From contig NZ_LR134352.1 in NCBI RefSeq assembly GCF_900637185.1, positions 5,880,001 to 5,944,000 of the forward strand: a stretch of 64,000 bases of DNA, read 5' to 3'. The position numbers and the translations under genes are program-made. The DNA comes from Nocardia asteroides (GTDB lineage Bacteria; Actinomycetota; Actinomycetes; Mycobacteriales; Mycobacteriaceae). Under the pieces are notes generated by a model. The model ran no database searches, was not told the origin of the DNA, and worked only from the letters and a program-made list of their open reading frames with translations. Position 1 is the first letter of the stretch. Every line of letters begins with the position of its first letter. Shown here in pieces: positions 16,915 to 26,126 of this stretch.

Positions 16915-17766
16915 GTGGAGTTGATCGGTGTGATCGGTGGCGGCACCATGGGTGCCGGCATCGCGGAGGTTTGTGCCAAGGCGGGCAGCTCGGTCATCGT
17001 GCTCGAGACCAAGCCGGAATTCGCCGAGGCCGCGCAGCAGCGCATCGCGACCTCGATCGGCAAGGGCGTCGCCCGCGGCAAGATCAGCCAGGAGGACGCC
17101 GACGCCGCCATCGCGCGCGTGCGGGTCACCCTGGACATGGACGAGCTGGCCGACCGCGACCTGGTCATCGAGGCGGCGCCGGAGATCGAGTCGCTCAAGT
17201 GCGACATCTTCGCCAAGCTGGACAAGATCGTGAAGCCCGAGGGTGTCCTGGCGACCAACACCTCCTCGATCCCGGTGATCAAGGTCGCCGGCGCCACCGA
17301 GCGCCCCGAGCGCGTCGTCGGCGTGCACTTCTTCAACCCGGTGCCGGTGATGCCGCTGGTGGAGATCATCTCGACCCTGGTCACCGCGCCGGAGGCGGCC
17401 GCGGCCGTCACCGACTACGCCAAGAACACCCTCGGCAAGATGACCGTGCAGGCCGGTGACCGCTCCGGCTTCATCGTCAACGCGCTGCTCATCCCGTACC
17501 TGTGCTCGGCGATCCGGATGCTCGAGTCGGGCTACGCCACCGCCGAGGACATCGACGCGGCCATGAAGGGCGGCTGCGGCTACCCGATGGGCCCGCTGAC
17601 CCTGCTCGACACCGTCGGCCTCGACATCGCCCTGGCCGCCTCGGAGTCGCTCTACGCCGAGTTCGCCGAGCCGCACCTGGCTCCGCCCGCGCTGCTGCGC
17701 CGGATGGTCGACGCGGGCCGCCTCGGCCGCAAGTCCGGTCGCGGGTTCTACGACTACGCGAAGTGA
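16915..17766 (+). CDS. fadB2: 3-hydroxybutyryl-CoA dehydrogenase
   Basis: A 283-residue NAD(P)-dependent 3-hydroxyacyl-CoA dehydrogenase, soluble, acting in short-chain fatty acid and butanoate metabolism. The Rossmann fold opens at once with IGVIGGGTMGAGIAEV; the catalytic histidine lies in the family signature GVHFFNPVPVMPLVEII (H-F-F-N-P), followed by DRSGFIVNALLIPYL and the C-terminal GYPMGPLTLLDTVGLD and GRKSGRGFYDY. Length and motifs match mycobacterial FadB2. Start choice is uncertain: TTG 16903, GTG 16909 and GTG 16915 are all in frame; GGGAG at 16905-16909 favours 16915. Downstream of the keto-acid oxidoreductase it could help oxidise acyl-CoA products, but a hairpin separates the transcripts. 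Confidence 0.9.
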   Translation: MELIGVIGGGTMGAGIAEVCAKAGSSVIVLETKPEFAEAAQQRIATSIGKGVARGKISQEDADAAIARVRVTLDMDELADRDLVIEAAPEIESLKCDIFAKLDKIVKPEGVLATNTSSIPVIKVAGATERPERVVGVHFFNPVPVMPLVEIISTLVTAPEAAAAVTDYAKNTLGKMTVQAGDRSGFIVNALLIPYLCSAIRMLESGYATAEDIDAAMKGGCGYPMGPLTLLDTVGLDIALAASESLYAEFAEPHLAPPALLRRMVDAGRLGRKSGRGFYDYAK

Positions 17767-17772
17767 TCGCCG

Positions 17773-17803
17773 CGTCCCGCGGGAGCACGGCTCCCGCGGG
17801 ACG
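17773..17803. terminator. Bidirectional terminator between fadB2 and the NRPS gene
   Basis: CGTCCCGCGGGAG (17773-17785) and CTCCCGCGGGACG (17791-17803) form a perfect 13-bp stem with a 5-base loop in the 42-base gap between two convergent genes. It probably ends both transcripts. Confidence 0.75.
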
Positions 17804-17808
17804 ATCGG

Positions 17809-20800
17809 TCAGGCCGGGGTCAGGCTGTCCGCGCCGGGCGCGGGGAAGAAGCCGACCTCGATGTAGTGATCGAAATAGCGGCTGATGACGGTCGCGTCCA
17901 CCGCGGGGAACTCGATCGGCAGCCCCCGGTACGGCTCGGCGGGCGCCCCCGCTTCCACCGCGCTCAGCACACCGGCCGGATCGGCCTGGGCGATGGCCGC
18001 GGCGTAGTTGCCGCTCAGCGCCGAGGCCCTGGCCAGGATCGGATCCGCGTCGACGCGCTCGGCGGCGCTGGTGAGGGTCAGGCCGAATTCCATCGGATCG
18101 ATGAAGTCGAACCGGTAGTGGCGGCGCAGGATCTCCTCGTAGACGACCTGCAGCGGCACCTGGGCGCCCGCCGCCCGGTAGATGTTGCCCAGCGCGGCCG
18201 CCTCGCGCGACTGCCGCACGATGCCGGCCGCGACGTGGTCCACCGGGGCCATCTCCACCCCGATCGCGCGCACGTCGACGGCCACGCCCAGCACCAGCAT
18301 CGCGCGCAGCATGGTCCACCAGGCGTCCTCGGCGGGCGCGGCGCCGGTGCGCGAGTCACCGGTGATGAGGCCGGGACGGTAGATCGCGACCGGAACGCCG
18401 CGCTCGATCGCGGTGTGCACCAGCTGTTCGGCCACCCACTTGGTCATCGCGTAGCCGGGCAGGCCCGCGGGGATCCCGCTCGCCTGCGGGATCCCGGCCA
18501 GCACCGACAGCGTCGAGACGTAGTGGATCGGCGTGAGCCGGGTGGTGGTGGCCAGGCGCAGCACCTCGGTGGTGCCGCCGACGTTCGCCGCGCGCATCCG
18601 GCCGTACGGCTCGAGATGGTTGACCAGCGCGCCGTTGTGGTAGATCGCGTCGATGCCCGCGGCCAGTTCGGCGAAGCGCGCCGCGTCGAGGCCGAGGCGC
18701 GGCTGCGCGAGATCGCCCGGCACGCCGACGAGCCGGTCGCGATAGCCGGACAGGTCGACGCCGAACTTCGCGGCCGTCGTGACCACCCGCTCCACCGCGC
18801 GCGCGTCGTCGGTGGCGCGGACCAGGCAGTGGATCCTCGCCCCGGTCTGCTCGAGCAGTTCGCGCAGCAGGAAGCTGCCGAGGAAGCCGGTGGCACCGGT
18901 GAGCAGGATGGTGGCGGGCGCGCCCGGACGCGCGGGCGCGCAGCCGATCGGGTCGACGGCGGGGTCCAGGACGATGTCGGCGGCCGGGTCGGGACCGCCC
19001 GCGGTGGCCGCGGACTCGTCGCGCACCGCCAGCGCCAGGTCGCCGACCATCGGGAAGCTGAACAGCAGCCGCAGCGGCACCTCGATGCCGAGGCGCTCGG
19101 CCAGCGCGGCGCGAACCCGGATCGCCGACAGCGAGGTGCCGCCGAGGACGAAGAAGTCGTCGTCGCGGCCGACCCGGTCCAGCTCGAGAATCCCGGCGAA
19201 CACCTCGGCCACGATCCGCTCGTCCTCGGTGGCGGGCTCCTGGTAGGCGCGCCGCTCCACCGCGGGCGCGGGCAGCGCCTTGCGGTCGAGCTTGCCGGTG
19301 GCGCCGAGCGGGAACTCGTCGAGAACCAGCAGGCGGTGCGGAACCATATACGGCGGCAACAGGGTTCGGGTGTTCGCCTGCACCTCGGCGAGGTCGACGG
19401 TGTGACCGGCCGCCGCGACGACATAGCCGACGAGCTGTTCGTGATGCACCGTCACCGCGGCACCGGCGACGCCCGGGTGCGCGCGCAGCGCGGCCTCGAT
19501 CTCGCCCGGCTCGATCCGCAGACCGTGCAGCTTGAGCTGGACGTCGGTGCGGCCCAGGTAGGTCAGGTCGCCGGAGGGCAGCCTGCGGACCAGGTCGCCG
19601 GTGCGGTACATGCGTTCGCCGACGGGACCGTACGGGTCGGCGACGAAACGTTCCGTGGTCTTGTCCGGGCTGCCGAGGTAGCCGCGGGCCAGCTGCGCGC
19701 CGGCCAGGTACAGCTCGCCGGGCGTGCCGACCGGCACCGGCCGCAGCCGCGCGTCCAGCACGTAGGCGCGGGAGTTCCAGTGCGGCTTGCCGATCGGGAC
19801 GACGCGGTCGCCGATCTCGGTGACGTCGGCGGCGGTGATGGACACCGTGGCCTCGGTCGGCCCGTACAGGTTGTGCAGCCTGCCCGCGGTGGCGGCGGTG
19901 AAGCGGGCGATGGTGGCGTTGGGCAGCGCCTCGCCACCCACCCACACCGCGCGCACCGACCGCAGCGACCCCGTCGGCGCGGCCTCGAGCAGCATCTGCA
20001 ACACCGAGGGCACGATCGTGGTGCCCGTGACCCGGTGGCGCGCGATGAGATCGGCCAGGTAGGCCGGATCGGTGAGGCCGTGCGCGGCGGCCACGACCAT
20101 GTGCGCCCCCGCCCGCAGCGGTGTCGCGAAACCGATCATCGAGGCGTCGAAGGTCCACGGGATCGATTGCAGGACAGTGTCGTCCGCACCCACCTGGTAT
20201 TCGCCCACCATGTACGCGGCCTGGTTGACGATGGCCGAATGCGGCACGCCCACGCCCTTGGGCTTGCCCGTCGACCCCGAGGTGAAGATCACGTACGCCA
20301 GGTCGAGGGTGCGCAGCGGACGCAGCCGGTCGGCGTCGGTCAGCGGATGGTCCGGGAAGGCCGCCAGCGCACCGGAACTCGCCACCAGGTCCACCGAGAT
20401 CACCGGCAGGCCGTCGACCTCGACGGTGTCGGCCACGGTGGTGAGGACGCAGACCGGCCGGGCGACCGACAGGATGTCGGCGCGACGTTCGGCCGGTGCG
20501 TCGGGGTCGATCGGCACGTAGGCGCCACCGGCGGTGAAGACCGCGTACATGGCGACGACCAGCTCGATCGACGGCCGGACGGCGACCGCCACGGTCGTGC
20601 CCGGCCCCACACCGGTGGCGACGAGCAGCCGGGCCAGCCGGTTGATCCGGCTCGCCAGCTCGCCGTAGCTCAGCGTCGTGCCGGCGAAGGTGACGGCGGG
20701 TGCCGCCGGCCTGCGCAGGGCCTGCGCCGACACGGCGTCGATCAGCGTCACGTCCGGCACCAGGCGGACGTCACCGGCGGGCTCGACGCGTTCGGCCTCG

Positions 20801-23800
20801 GTCAGCAGCGGCAGGTCGCCGACGGGCCGGTCCGGGGCGGCGGCCGCCGCGCTCAGCAGCCCGGCCAGGCGCTGACCGAGCAGGGCCATGGTGGACTCGT
20901 CGAACAGGTCGGTGGCGTAGCGCCACGAGCAGCGCAGCCCGGCCGGGCCCGTGGACTCCTCGGTGGGGACGACGGTCAGCTGCAGGTCGACCGGTGCGAC
21001 CTCGTCGCCCAGGTCGACCGCGGAGACCACCAGGTCGGGCAGTTCCAGCCGGGTGCCGCCGAAGTTCTGGAACGACAGCGCCACCTGGTAGAGCGGATGG
21101 TGGGCCTGGGTGCGCGGCGGATCCAGTTCGGCGACAAGACGTTCGAACGGCACATCGGCGTGCGCGAACGCGGCCAGGTCGGTCTCGCGGACCCGGTCGA
21201 GCAGCGCGGTGAAGGATTCGGCCGCGTCGATCCGGGTGCGCAGCACGACGGTGTTGACGAACATGCCGACCAGCTCGTCGAGTTCGGGTTCGCCGCGGCC
21301 CGCGACCGGGGCGCCCACGGTGACGTCGTCGGTGCCGGCCACCCGGGCCAGCAGCACGGCCAGTGCCGCGCGCACCACCATGAACAGCGAGGCGTTGTGG
21401 CGGCGCGCGAGGTCGTCGAGCGCCTGGTGCAGCGACGCGTCCAGCGCGAAGTGATGCGCGGCGCCGCGGCTGCCCGCGACCGGCGGGCGCGGGCGGTCGG
21501 TGGGCAGTTCGAGCAGGGTCGGGGTGCCGGCGAGCTCGTCGCGCCAGTAGCCGAGCTGTGTCGCCAGCAGCGACTCGGGATCCTCGGCGGCGCCGAGCAA
21601 TTCCTGCTGCCACAGGGTGTAGTCGGCGTACTGCACCGGCAGCGGCGCCCATGCGGGAGCCGCTCCCCCGACGCGGGCGACGTAGGCGCTCATCAGGTCG
21701 CGGGTGAGCGGGCCGAGGGAGAAGCCGTCGGTGGCGATGTGGTGGACCACCACGGCCAGCACGTGTTCGGTGTCGGAGAGCCGGAACAGCTTCGCGCGCA
21801 CCGGAACCTGGGCGCACACGTCGAAGCCGCCGACGGTCAGCAGGGCGAGCGCGGCGCGCAGGTCGGCCTCGGCGAGCGCGGTGACGGGCACCTCGAGCCC
21901 GGCCTCGGCCACCGGCAGCACCCGCTGGTAGCCCTGCCCCTCGTACTCGGGGTACATCGTGCGCAGCACCTCGTGCCGCTCGATGACGTCGCCGAGCGCC
22001 GCGGTCAGCGCGGCGGTGTCGAGCGGGCCGGACAGCCGCAGCGCCACCGGGATGTTGTAGGCAGCCGACCCCGGGTCCAGGCGCGCCATGAACCACATGC
22101 GCTGCTGGGCCAGCGAGAGCGGCACCCGCTCGCCGCGTTCGCGCCGGGTCAGCGGCAGGCGCACGGCCGCGTCGCCGATCAGGGCGTCGAGCGCGGCGGC
22201 CAGCTCGGCCACCGTGCCGTGTTCGAAGACCGTGCGCGCCGGCACCCGGACGTCGGTGACGGCGCCGAGCCTGCCTGCCAGGCGGGTGGCCAGCAGGGAG
22301 TTGCCGCCGAGGGCGAAGAAGTCGTCGTCGCGGCCGATCGGATCGGCGCCGAGCAGCTCGGCGAACACGGCGGCGACCGATTCCTCGGTGGGGGTGCGTG
22401 GCGCCGCGAAAACCCGTGCGGTCAGCTCCGGTTCGGGCAGCGCGCGGTAGTCGAGCTTGCCCACCGGGGTCAGCGGCAGCCGCTCGATCGGCACGACCGC
22501 CGCGGGCACCGCGTGCTGGGGCAGCCGCTGCTCGGCCAGCCGGGTCAGCGCGGCCGGGTCCACGACGGCGCCCGCGGCGGGCACGACATAGGCGACGAGC
22601 GCGTCGACCCCGCTGGGCAGGGTGCGCACCACCGTGGTCGCCACGCGCACCGACGGGTCGGCGGCGAGCACGGCGTCGATCTCGCCCAGCTCGATGCGGA
22701 AGCCGCGCAGCTTGACCTGGGCGTCGGTGCGGCCGAGGAAGGTCAGCTGGGGTTCACCGCTGGCGGCGGCCTCCCACTTCACCAGGTCGCCGGTGCGGTA
22801 GAGCCTGCCGCCGGTGACCGGATCGGCGACGAAGCGAGCCGCGGTGAGCCCGGCGCGCTCGTGGTAGCCGCGCGCCAGGCCGGGCCCGGACAGGTACAGC
22901 TCGCCGGGGACCCGATCCGGCACCGGACGCAGCCGGGCATCGAGCACCAGCGCGGTCATGCCGGGGATCGGGCCGCCGATGGTGATCAGGTCGCCGGGGG
23001 TCAGCGGGTCGCTGATCGAGGCGGCGACGGTGGTCTCGGTGGGGCCGTAGAGGTTGTAGAAGCGGCGGCCCGGCGACCAGCGCGCGACGAGATCGGGCGG
23101 GCAGGCCTCGCCGCCGACGACGATCCCGGCCAGCTCCGGCAGGTCAGACCCGTCGGCTCCGGCCAGAGCCGCGGGGGTGATGAAGGCGTGGGTGACCCGC
23201 TCGGCGCGCAGCAGCTCGGTCAGCTCGTCGCCGCCGTAGATGTCGGGCGGGGCGATCACCATCGTCGAGCTCGCGCCGATGGCCAGCAGCAGTTCGAGGA
23301 TGCTGGCGTCGAAGCTGGGCGAGGCGAAGTGCAGGGTGCGGGAGTCGCCGGTGATGCCGAAGCGGCGGATCTGCTCGGCGCACAGCCCGGCCAGGCCGGT
23401 GTGGGTGACCGCGACGCCCTTGGGGACGCCGGTGGAGCCGGAGGTGTAGATGATGTAGGCGATGTCGTCGGCGAACAGCCTGCGGACGCGGTCGGCGGCG
23501 GCGATCGGCTCGTCGGAGACGCGGGCCAGTTCGTCGCGGCACTCGGTGGCGTCCAGGGCCAGCCAGCGCAGTCCGGCGCCGAGGCGGGTCGCGTCGGCGC
23601 CGAGCGCGATACCGAAGCCGGCACCGGAGTCGGTGAGCATGTGCGCGACGCGGTCGGCCGGATACCGCGGGTCCACCGGGACGAACGCGGCACCGGTCTT
23701 GGCCACCGCCCACAGGGCCACGATGGCCTCGACGGACCTGGTCAGCGCGAGCACCACGCGGTCGCCGGGACCGACTCCGCGGCCGATCAGCACGCGGGCG

Positions 23801-23979
23801 AGCTGTGCGGACCGCTGGTCGAGTTCGGTGTAGGTGACGCTGTCGCCCGCGCAGTGCAGCGCGGGCGCCTCAGGGGCGCGCTCGACGGCGGCGGCCAGCA
23901 GCCGGGGCAGCGTGGATACGGGTGCGCGACGGCCGCGGCGCGCGGCGGAACGACGGACGCCAGAAGCTTGCTCGGTCAC
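17809..23979 (-). CDS. Dimodular NRPS with terminal reductase, A-T-C-A-T-R
   Basis: A 2056-residue assembly line. Domains by residue: A1 about 20-520 (A3 motif YTSGSTGVPKG at 178-188, A10 lysine 508); carrier T1 530-600 (LGGNSL, phosphopantetheine Ser561); condensation 617-1055 (HHIATDG 746-752, intact catalytic His747); A2 1075-1570 (FTSGSTGKPKG 1232-1242, A10 lysine 1563); T2 1580-1655 (LGGTSL, Ser1616); thioester reductase 1688-2056 (TGATGFLG 1694-1701, YAMTK 1843-1847). With no N-terminal C domain it starts its own chain, joins two amino acids and releases them by NAD(P)H reduction as a dipeptide aldehyde or alcohol. The architecture equals Staphylococcus AusA, which makes pyrazinones. 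Manually read specificity residues are about D-A-L-F-V-G-L-V-A-K for A1 and D-A-I-T-W-G-L-V-S-K for A2; I match neither to a known substrate. GTG 23979 follows AAGGGAAG. No MbtH, PPTase or exporter adjoins it. Confidence 0.93.
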   Translation of the reverse strand: MTEQASGVRRSAARRGRRAPVSTLPRLLAAAVERAPEAPALHCAGDSVTYTELDQRSAQLARVLIGRGVGPGDRVVLALTRSVEAIVALWAVAKTGAAFVPVDPRYPADRVAHMLTDSGAGFGIALGADATRLGAGLRWLALDATECRDELARVSDEPIAAADRVRRLFADDIAYIIYTSGSTGVPKGVAVTHTGLAGLCAEQIRRFGITGDSRTLHFASPSFDASILELLLAIGASSTMVIAPPDIYGGDELTELLRAERVTHAFITPAALAGADGSDLPELAGIVVGGEACPPDLVARWSPGRRFYNLYGPTETTVAASISDPLTPGDLITIGGPIPGMTALVLDARLRPVPDRVPGELYLSGPGLARGYHERAGLTAARFVADPVTGGRLYRTGDLVKWEAAASGEPQLTFLGRTDAQVKLRGFRIELGEIDAVLAADPSVRVATTVVRTLPSGVDALVAYVVPAAGAVVDPAALTRLAEQRLPQHAVPAAVVPIERLPLTPVGKLDYRALPEPELTARVFAAPRTPTEESVAAVFAELLGADPIGRDDDFFALGGNSLLATRLAGRLGAVTDVRVPARTVFEHGTVAELAAALDALIGDAAVRLPLTRRERGERVPLSLAQQRMWFMARLDPGSAAYNIPVALRLSGPLDTAALTAALGDVIERHEVLRTMYPEYEGQGYQRVLPVAEAGLEVPVTALAEADLRAALALLTVGGFDVCAQVPVRAKLFRLSDTEHVLAVVVHHIATDGFSLGPLTRDLMSAYVARVGGAAPAWAPLPVQYADYTLWQQELLGAAEDPESLLATQLGYWRDELAGTPTLLELPTDRPRPPVAGSRGAAHHFALDASLHQALDDLARRHNASLFMVVRAALAVLLARVAGTDDVTVGAPVAGRGEPELDELVGMFVNTVVLRTRIDAAESFTALLDRVRETDLAAFAHADVPFERLVAELDPPRTQAHHPLYQVALSFQNFGGTRLELPDLVVSAVDLGDEVAPVDLQLTVVPTEESTGPAGLRCSWRYATDLFDESTMALLGQRLAGLLSAAAAAPDRPVGDLPLLTEAERVEPAGDVRLVPDVTLIDAVSAQALRRPAAPAVTFAGTTLSYGELASRINRLARLLVATGVGPGTTVAVAVRPSIELVVAMYAVFTAGGAYVPIDPDAPAERRADILSVARPVCVLTTVADTVEVDGLPVISVDLVASSGALAAFPDHPLTDADRLRPLRTLDLAYVIFTSGSTGKPKGVGVPHSAIVNQAAYMVGEYQVGADDTVLQSIPWTFDASMIGFATPLRAGAHMVVAAAHGLTDPAYLADLIARHRVTGTTIVPSVLQMLLEAAPTGSLRSVRAVWVGGEALPNATIARFTAATAGRLHNLYGPTEATVSITAADVTEIGDRVVPIGKPHWNSRAYVLDARLRPVPVGTPGELYLAGAQLARGYLGSPDKTTERFVADPYGPVGERMYRTGDLVRRLPSGDLTYLGRTDVQLKLHGLRIEPGEIEAALRAHPGVAGAAVTVHHEQLVGYVVAAAGHTVDLAEVQANTRTLLPPYMVPHRLLVLDEFPLGATGKLDRKALPAPAVERRAYQEPATEDERIVAEVFAGILELDRVGRDDDFFVLGGTSLSAIRVRAALAERLGIEVPLRLLFSFPMVGDLALAVRDESAATAGGPDPAADIVLDPAVDPIGCAPARPGAPATILLTGATGFLGSFLLRELLEQTGARIHCLVRATDDARAVERVVTTAAKFGVDLSGYRDRLVGVPGDLAQPRLGLDAARFAELAAGIDAIYHNGALVNHLEPYGRMRAANVGGTTEVLRLATTTRLTPIHYVSTLSVLAGIPQASGIPAGLPGYAMTKWVAEQLVHTAIERGVPVAIYRPGLITGDSRTGAAPAEDAWWTMLRAMLVLGVAVDVRAIGVEMAPVDHVAAGIVRQSREAAALGNIYRAAGAQVPLQVVYEEILRRHYRFDFIDPMEFGLTLTSAAERVDADPILARASALSGNYAAAIAQADPAGVLSAVEAGAPAEPYRGLPIEFPAVDATVISRYFDHYIEVGFFPAPGADSLTPA

Positions 23980-24357
23980 CGGTATTGCTTCCCTTCACCA
24001 TGGATCACCCCTGCGATCACCCTGTTCGACCCTCGCCTGGACTCTCGGGTACACCGGGGTATCGGGAAAATCCTGCGTGACGGTACCGCAAATATGACAT
24101 CAATTTTCGAGCAGCGGCAACGCAAAGGTTTCATCTTGGCCGAAGTGGGTATAGCCAACTGTCCGGTATGTAATCCATGTCATACGCAGGTCATACGCTG
24201 CGCGAACAACTTTGGGACGGATGTGACTGTTTCACATTTTCCGGAGATTTCGCGCACCGGGGCGGACCTGCGAATTCTCGGCAATTCTCGGGAACGCACG
24301 GCAATCGCCGGGAATCACGACGGTGATCCCCGGCGACGGTCGTGCGATGCGAAATAG
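23980..24357 (-). promoter_or_regulatory. NRPS upstream region with a 9-bp direct repeat
   Basis: This 378-base gap is clearly less GC-rich than its surroundings. GTCATACGC occurs twice at 24179-24187 and 24190-24198, an 11-base period that would place the two copies on the same DNA face, about 200 bases upstream of the NRPS start. AT-rich stretches at 24094-24112 and 24221-24245 could contain the promoter. No reading frame is supported. A direct-repeat operator controlling the NRPS is inference. Confidence 0.4.
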
Positions 24358-25302
24358 TTACCAGGCAGTAGCGGACGCTACGACGGACCGATCCAGCGAG
24401 GGGTCCTGCACGCGGGTATTGCCCGCCTCGATCCATTCGGTGTCGAGCACGCCGTGGCGCGAACGGTCGGTCCCGCGCACCGCGGCCTCGCACCGCCGAG
24501 CCAGCTCGCGCCGATCCAGACCCGGGTACTCGAGCGGCTCGAGCACGATCTCGACGATCATGCCGCGGCTGCGCAGCACCCGCTCGGCCGAGTCGGCGAA
24601 GGTGTCGGTCCCGACGAAACCGGGCACCGTGCACGGCACCCCGTGCCGGTCCAGATAGCGCAGGCGGACCGGCTGCACCGGCGTCGCGGTGTCGACGGCG
24701 GCCTGGAACATCGCCGGCCGCAGGGAACCGTAGGCCCGGCCGCACCAGGTGGTGCCCTCCGGGAAGACCGCGATCCGGTTGCCGTCGGCGAGCCGCCGGG
24801 CCACCTGCCCGACCACGTCCGGCAGCTCGCGCAGCCGGGCCCGTTCGATCGGGATCACCCGGGTGAGCTGGGCCAGCTTGCCCAGCACCGGCCACTCGAC
24901 CATGTCCGCGCGGGCGACGAAGCTGACCGGCTGGACCGCGGCCAGCGCGACGATGTCGGCCCAGCCGATGTGCCCGGTCACCACCATCACCGCGGTGCCC
25001 GGATCGGCGAACCCGGCCGTCGACGCGCCCTGCTCGGGCGTGCGGTTGTCGACGATGCGCAGCCGCATCCCCAGGCACCCGAGCGCGGCGCGGGCGTAGC
25101 GGCGTTGCAGGTTCTCCCGCCGCGACCGCGGGGTGGCCGCGGTCAGGACGGGAAAGCTGAGCACCAGTCCGATGACGCCGGCCAGCCGCGCGAACATCCG
25201 GGCGGAACCGACCTGGTCGATCGGTTCGATACAGCCGGACCCACAGGGGCTCGACGGCATCCACGAGTGCGAAGGGGTGGCGGGCGGCGCGTCGAACACC
25301 AT
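24358..25302 (-). CDS. 1-acyl-glycerol-3-phosphate-type acyltransferase, OlsA/PlsC family
   Basis: A 314-residue membrane-associated acyltransferase. Motif I of the family is present as GHIGWADI (histidine and aspartate in the HX4D spacing), motif II-like residues in PVLGKLAQLTRVIPIER, motif III as VFPEGTTW and a proline-rich motif IV region at TATPVQPVRL. A hydrophobic stretch near residues 36-55 (ARLAGVIGLVLSFPVL) should anchor it. ATG 25302 begins 5 bases after the OlsB-like gene ends, so the two form an operon in the order N-acyltransferase, O-acyltransferase. By position and family it corresponds to M. tuberculosis Rv3026c. In organisms with ornithine lipids this pair makes lyso-ornithine lipid and then adds the second acyl chain. 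A role in phospholipid synthesis is the alternative. Confidence 0.8.
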   Translation of the reverse strand: MVFDAPPATPSHSWMPSSPCGSGCIEPIDQVGSARMFARLAGVIGLVLSFPVLTAATPRSRRENLQRRYARAALGCLGMRLRIVDNRTPEQGASTAGFADPGTAVMVVTGHIGWADIVALAAVQPVSFVARADMVEWPVLGKLAQLTRVIPIERARLRELPDVVGQVARRLADGNRIAVFPEGTTWCGRAYGSLRPAMFQAAVDTATPVQPVRLRYLDRHGVPCTVPGFVGTDTFADSAERVLRSRGMIVEIVLEPLEYPGLDRRELARRCEAAVRGTDRSRHGVLDTEWIEAGNTRVQDPSLDRSVVASATAW

Positions 25303-25307
25303 GATGG

Positions 25308-26126
25308 TTACTTCCCGTCGAAATTGGCGGCAGCGCTCTGCAGCCGCTCCAGATACCGGGTGTTGATGGTTTCCATCCCGAGCAGCGCGACGAAGTCGGC
25401 GACCGCGAACGCGGGATCGTGGGCCGGTTCGCCGCAGATCTCGGCGCCCAGGCGTAGGTATCCGCGCAGCAGCGGCGGTAACTTCGGGCGGCTCGGCGGG
25501 GTCAGCTGGTCGAGGGAGAGCCCGTCGACGACGACCGGGTTGTACGGGTGCACGCGGCGCTCGGGGTCACCGGCGTGGCGGCCCAGCAGCAGATCACGCA
25601 CGCCGCGCACGTTCACGCCCGCGGGATCGGCGGGACTGTCCTGCATGGGCACCGAGACGCAGCCCATCACCCAGTCGTAGCCGGTGAGCTGGATGTAGTG
25701 CAGGATGCCCGCCCACATCAGGGTGAGCACCGAGCCGTTGCGGTGGTCGGGCACCACGCAGGCCCGGCCCATCTCGACGATCCGGTGTCCGGCCGGGTCG
25801 AGCTGGGTGAGATCGAATTCGGTCGCGGTGTAGTACCCGCCCGCGGCGGTCACCTTGTCCGGCGGCAGCATGCGGTAGCACCCGACGAACTGCTCGGTGA
25901 ACTCGTCGCGGACCAGCAGGTGGTCGCAGTGCTCGTCGAAGCGGTCGGCATCCAAACCGGTGCCGTCGTCGGGGATCCGGAATCCCGGCTCGGCGGCGAA
26001 GACCTGGTAGCGCAGGCGCTGGGCGGCTTCGCAGTGCTCGGCATCGGAGGCGACGACCAGGGAGTAGCGGGACTTCCCCACCCCGGAGTCCGGCGCCGGG
26101 GCGGTCAACACGGACGAAATTGTCAT
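25308..26126 (-). CDS. GNAT-fold acyltransferase, OlsB/hemolysin-like (L-ornithine N-acyltransferase family)
   Basis: A 272-residue protein of the autoinducer-synthase-like GNAT group that contains OlsB. Supporting segments are RYSLVVASDAEHCEAAQRLR, QVFAAEPGF, DEHCDHLLVRDE, VGCYRMLPP and the core EMGRACVVPDHRNGSVLTL, all usual landmarks. The reaction in the family is transfer of a 3-hydroxyacyl chain from acyl carrier protein to the alpha-amino group of ornithine. ATG 26126 removes 29 residues of unlikely upstream sequence; its ribosome site is weak, so an earlier start cannot be excluded. It is followed 5 bases later by the OlsA-like gene. It corresponds to Rv3027c of M. tuberculosis. Confidence 0.78.
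   Translation of the reverse strand: MTISSVLTAPAPDSGVGKSRYSLVVASDAEHCEAAQRLRYQVFAAEPGFRIPDDGTGLDADRFDEHCDHLLVRDEFTEQFVGCYRMLPPDKVTAAGGYYTATEFDLTQLDPAGHRIVEMGRACVVPDHRNGSVLTLMWAGILHYIQLTGYDWVMGCVSVPMQDSPADPAGVNVRGVRDLLLGRHAGDPERRVHPYNPVVVDGLSLDQLTPPSRPKLPPLLRGYLRLGAEICGEPAHDPAFAVADFVALLGMETINTRYLERLQSAAANFDGK

Noticed and set aside
23976..24158. A 60-codon minus-strand frame upstream of the NRPS start
   Set aside because: It ends over the NRPS start region, has no ribosome site or recognisable motif, and its codon use is not like the neighbours.
17866..24357. A 2163-codon plus-strand frame opposite the NRPS
   Set aside because: Antisense shadow: low-complexity, no recognisable motif, while the minus strand shows all NRPS core motifs.
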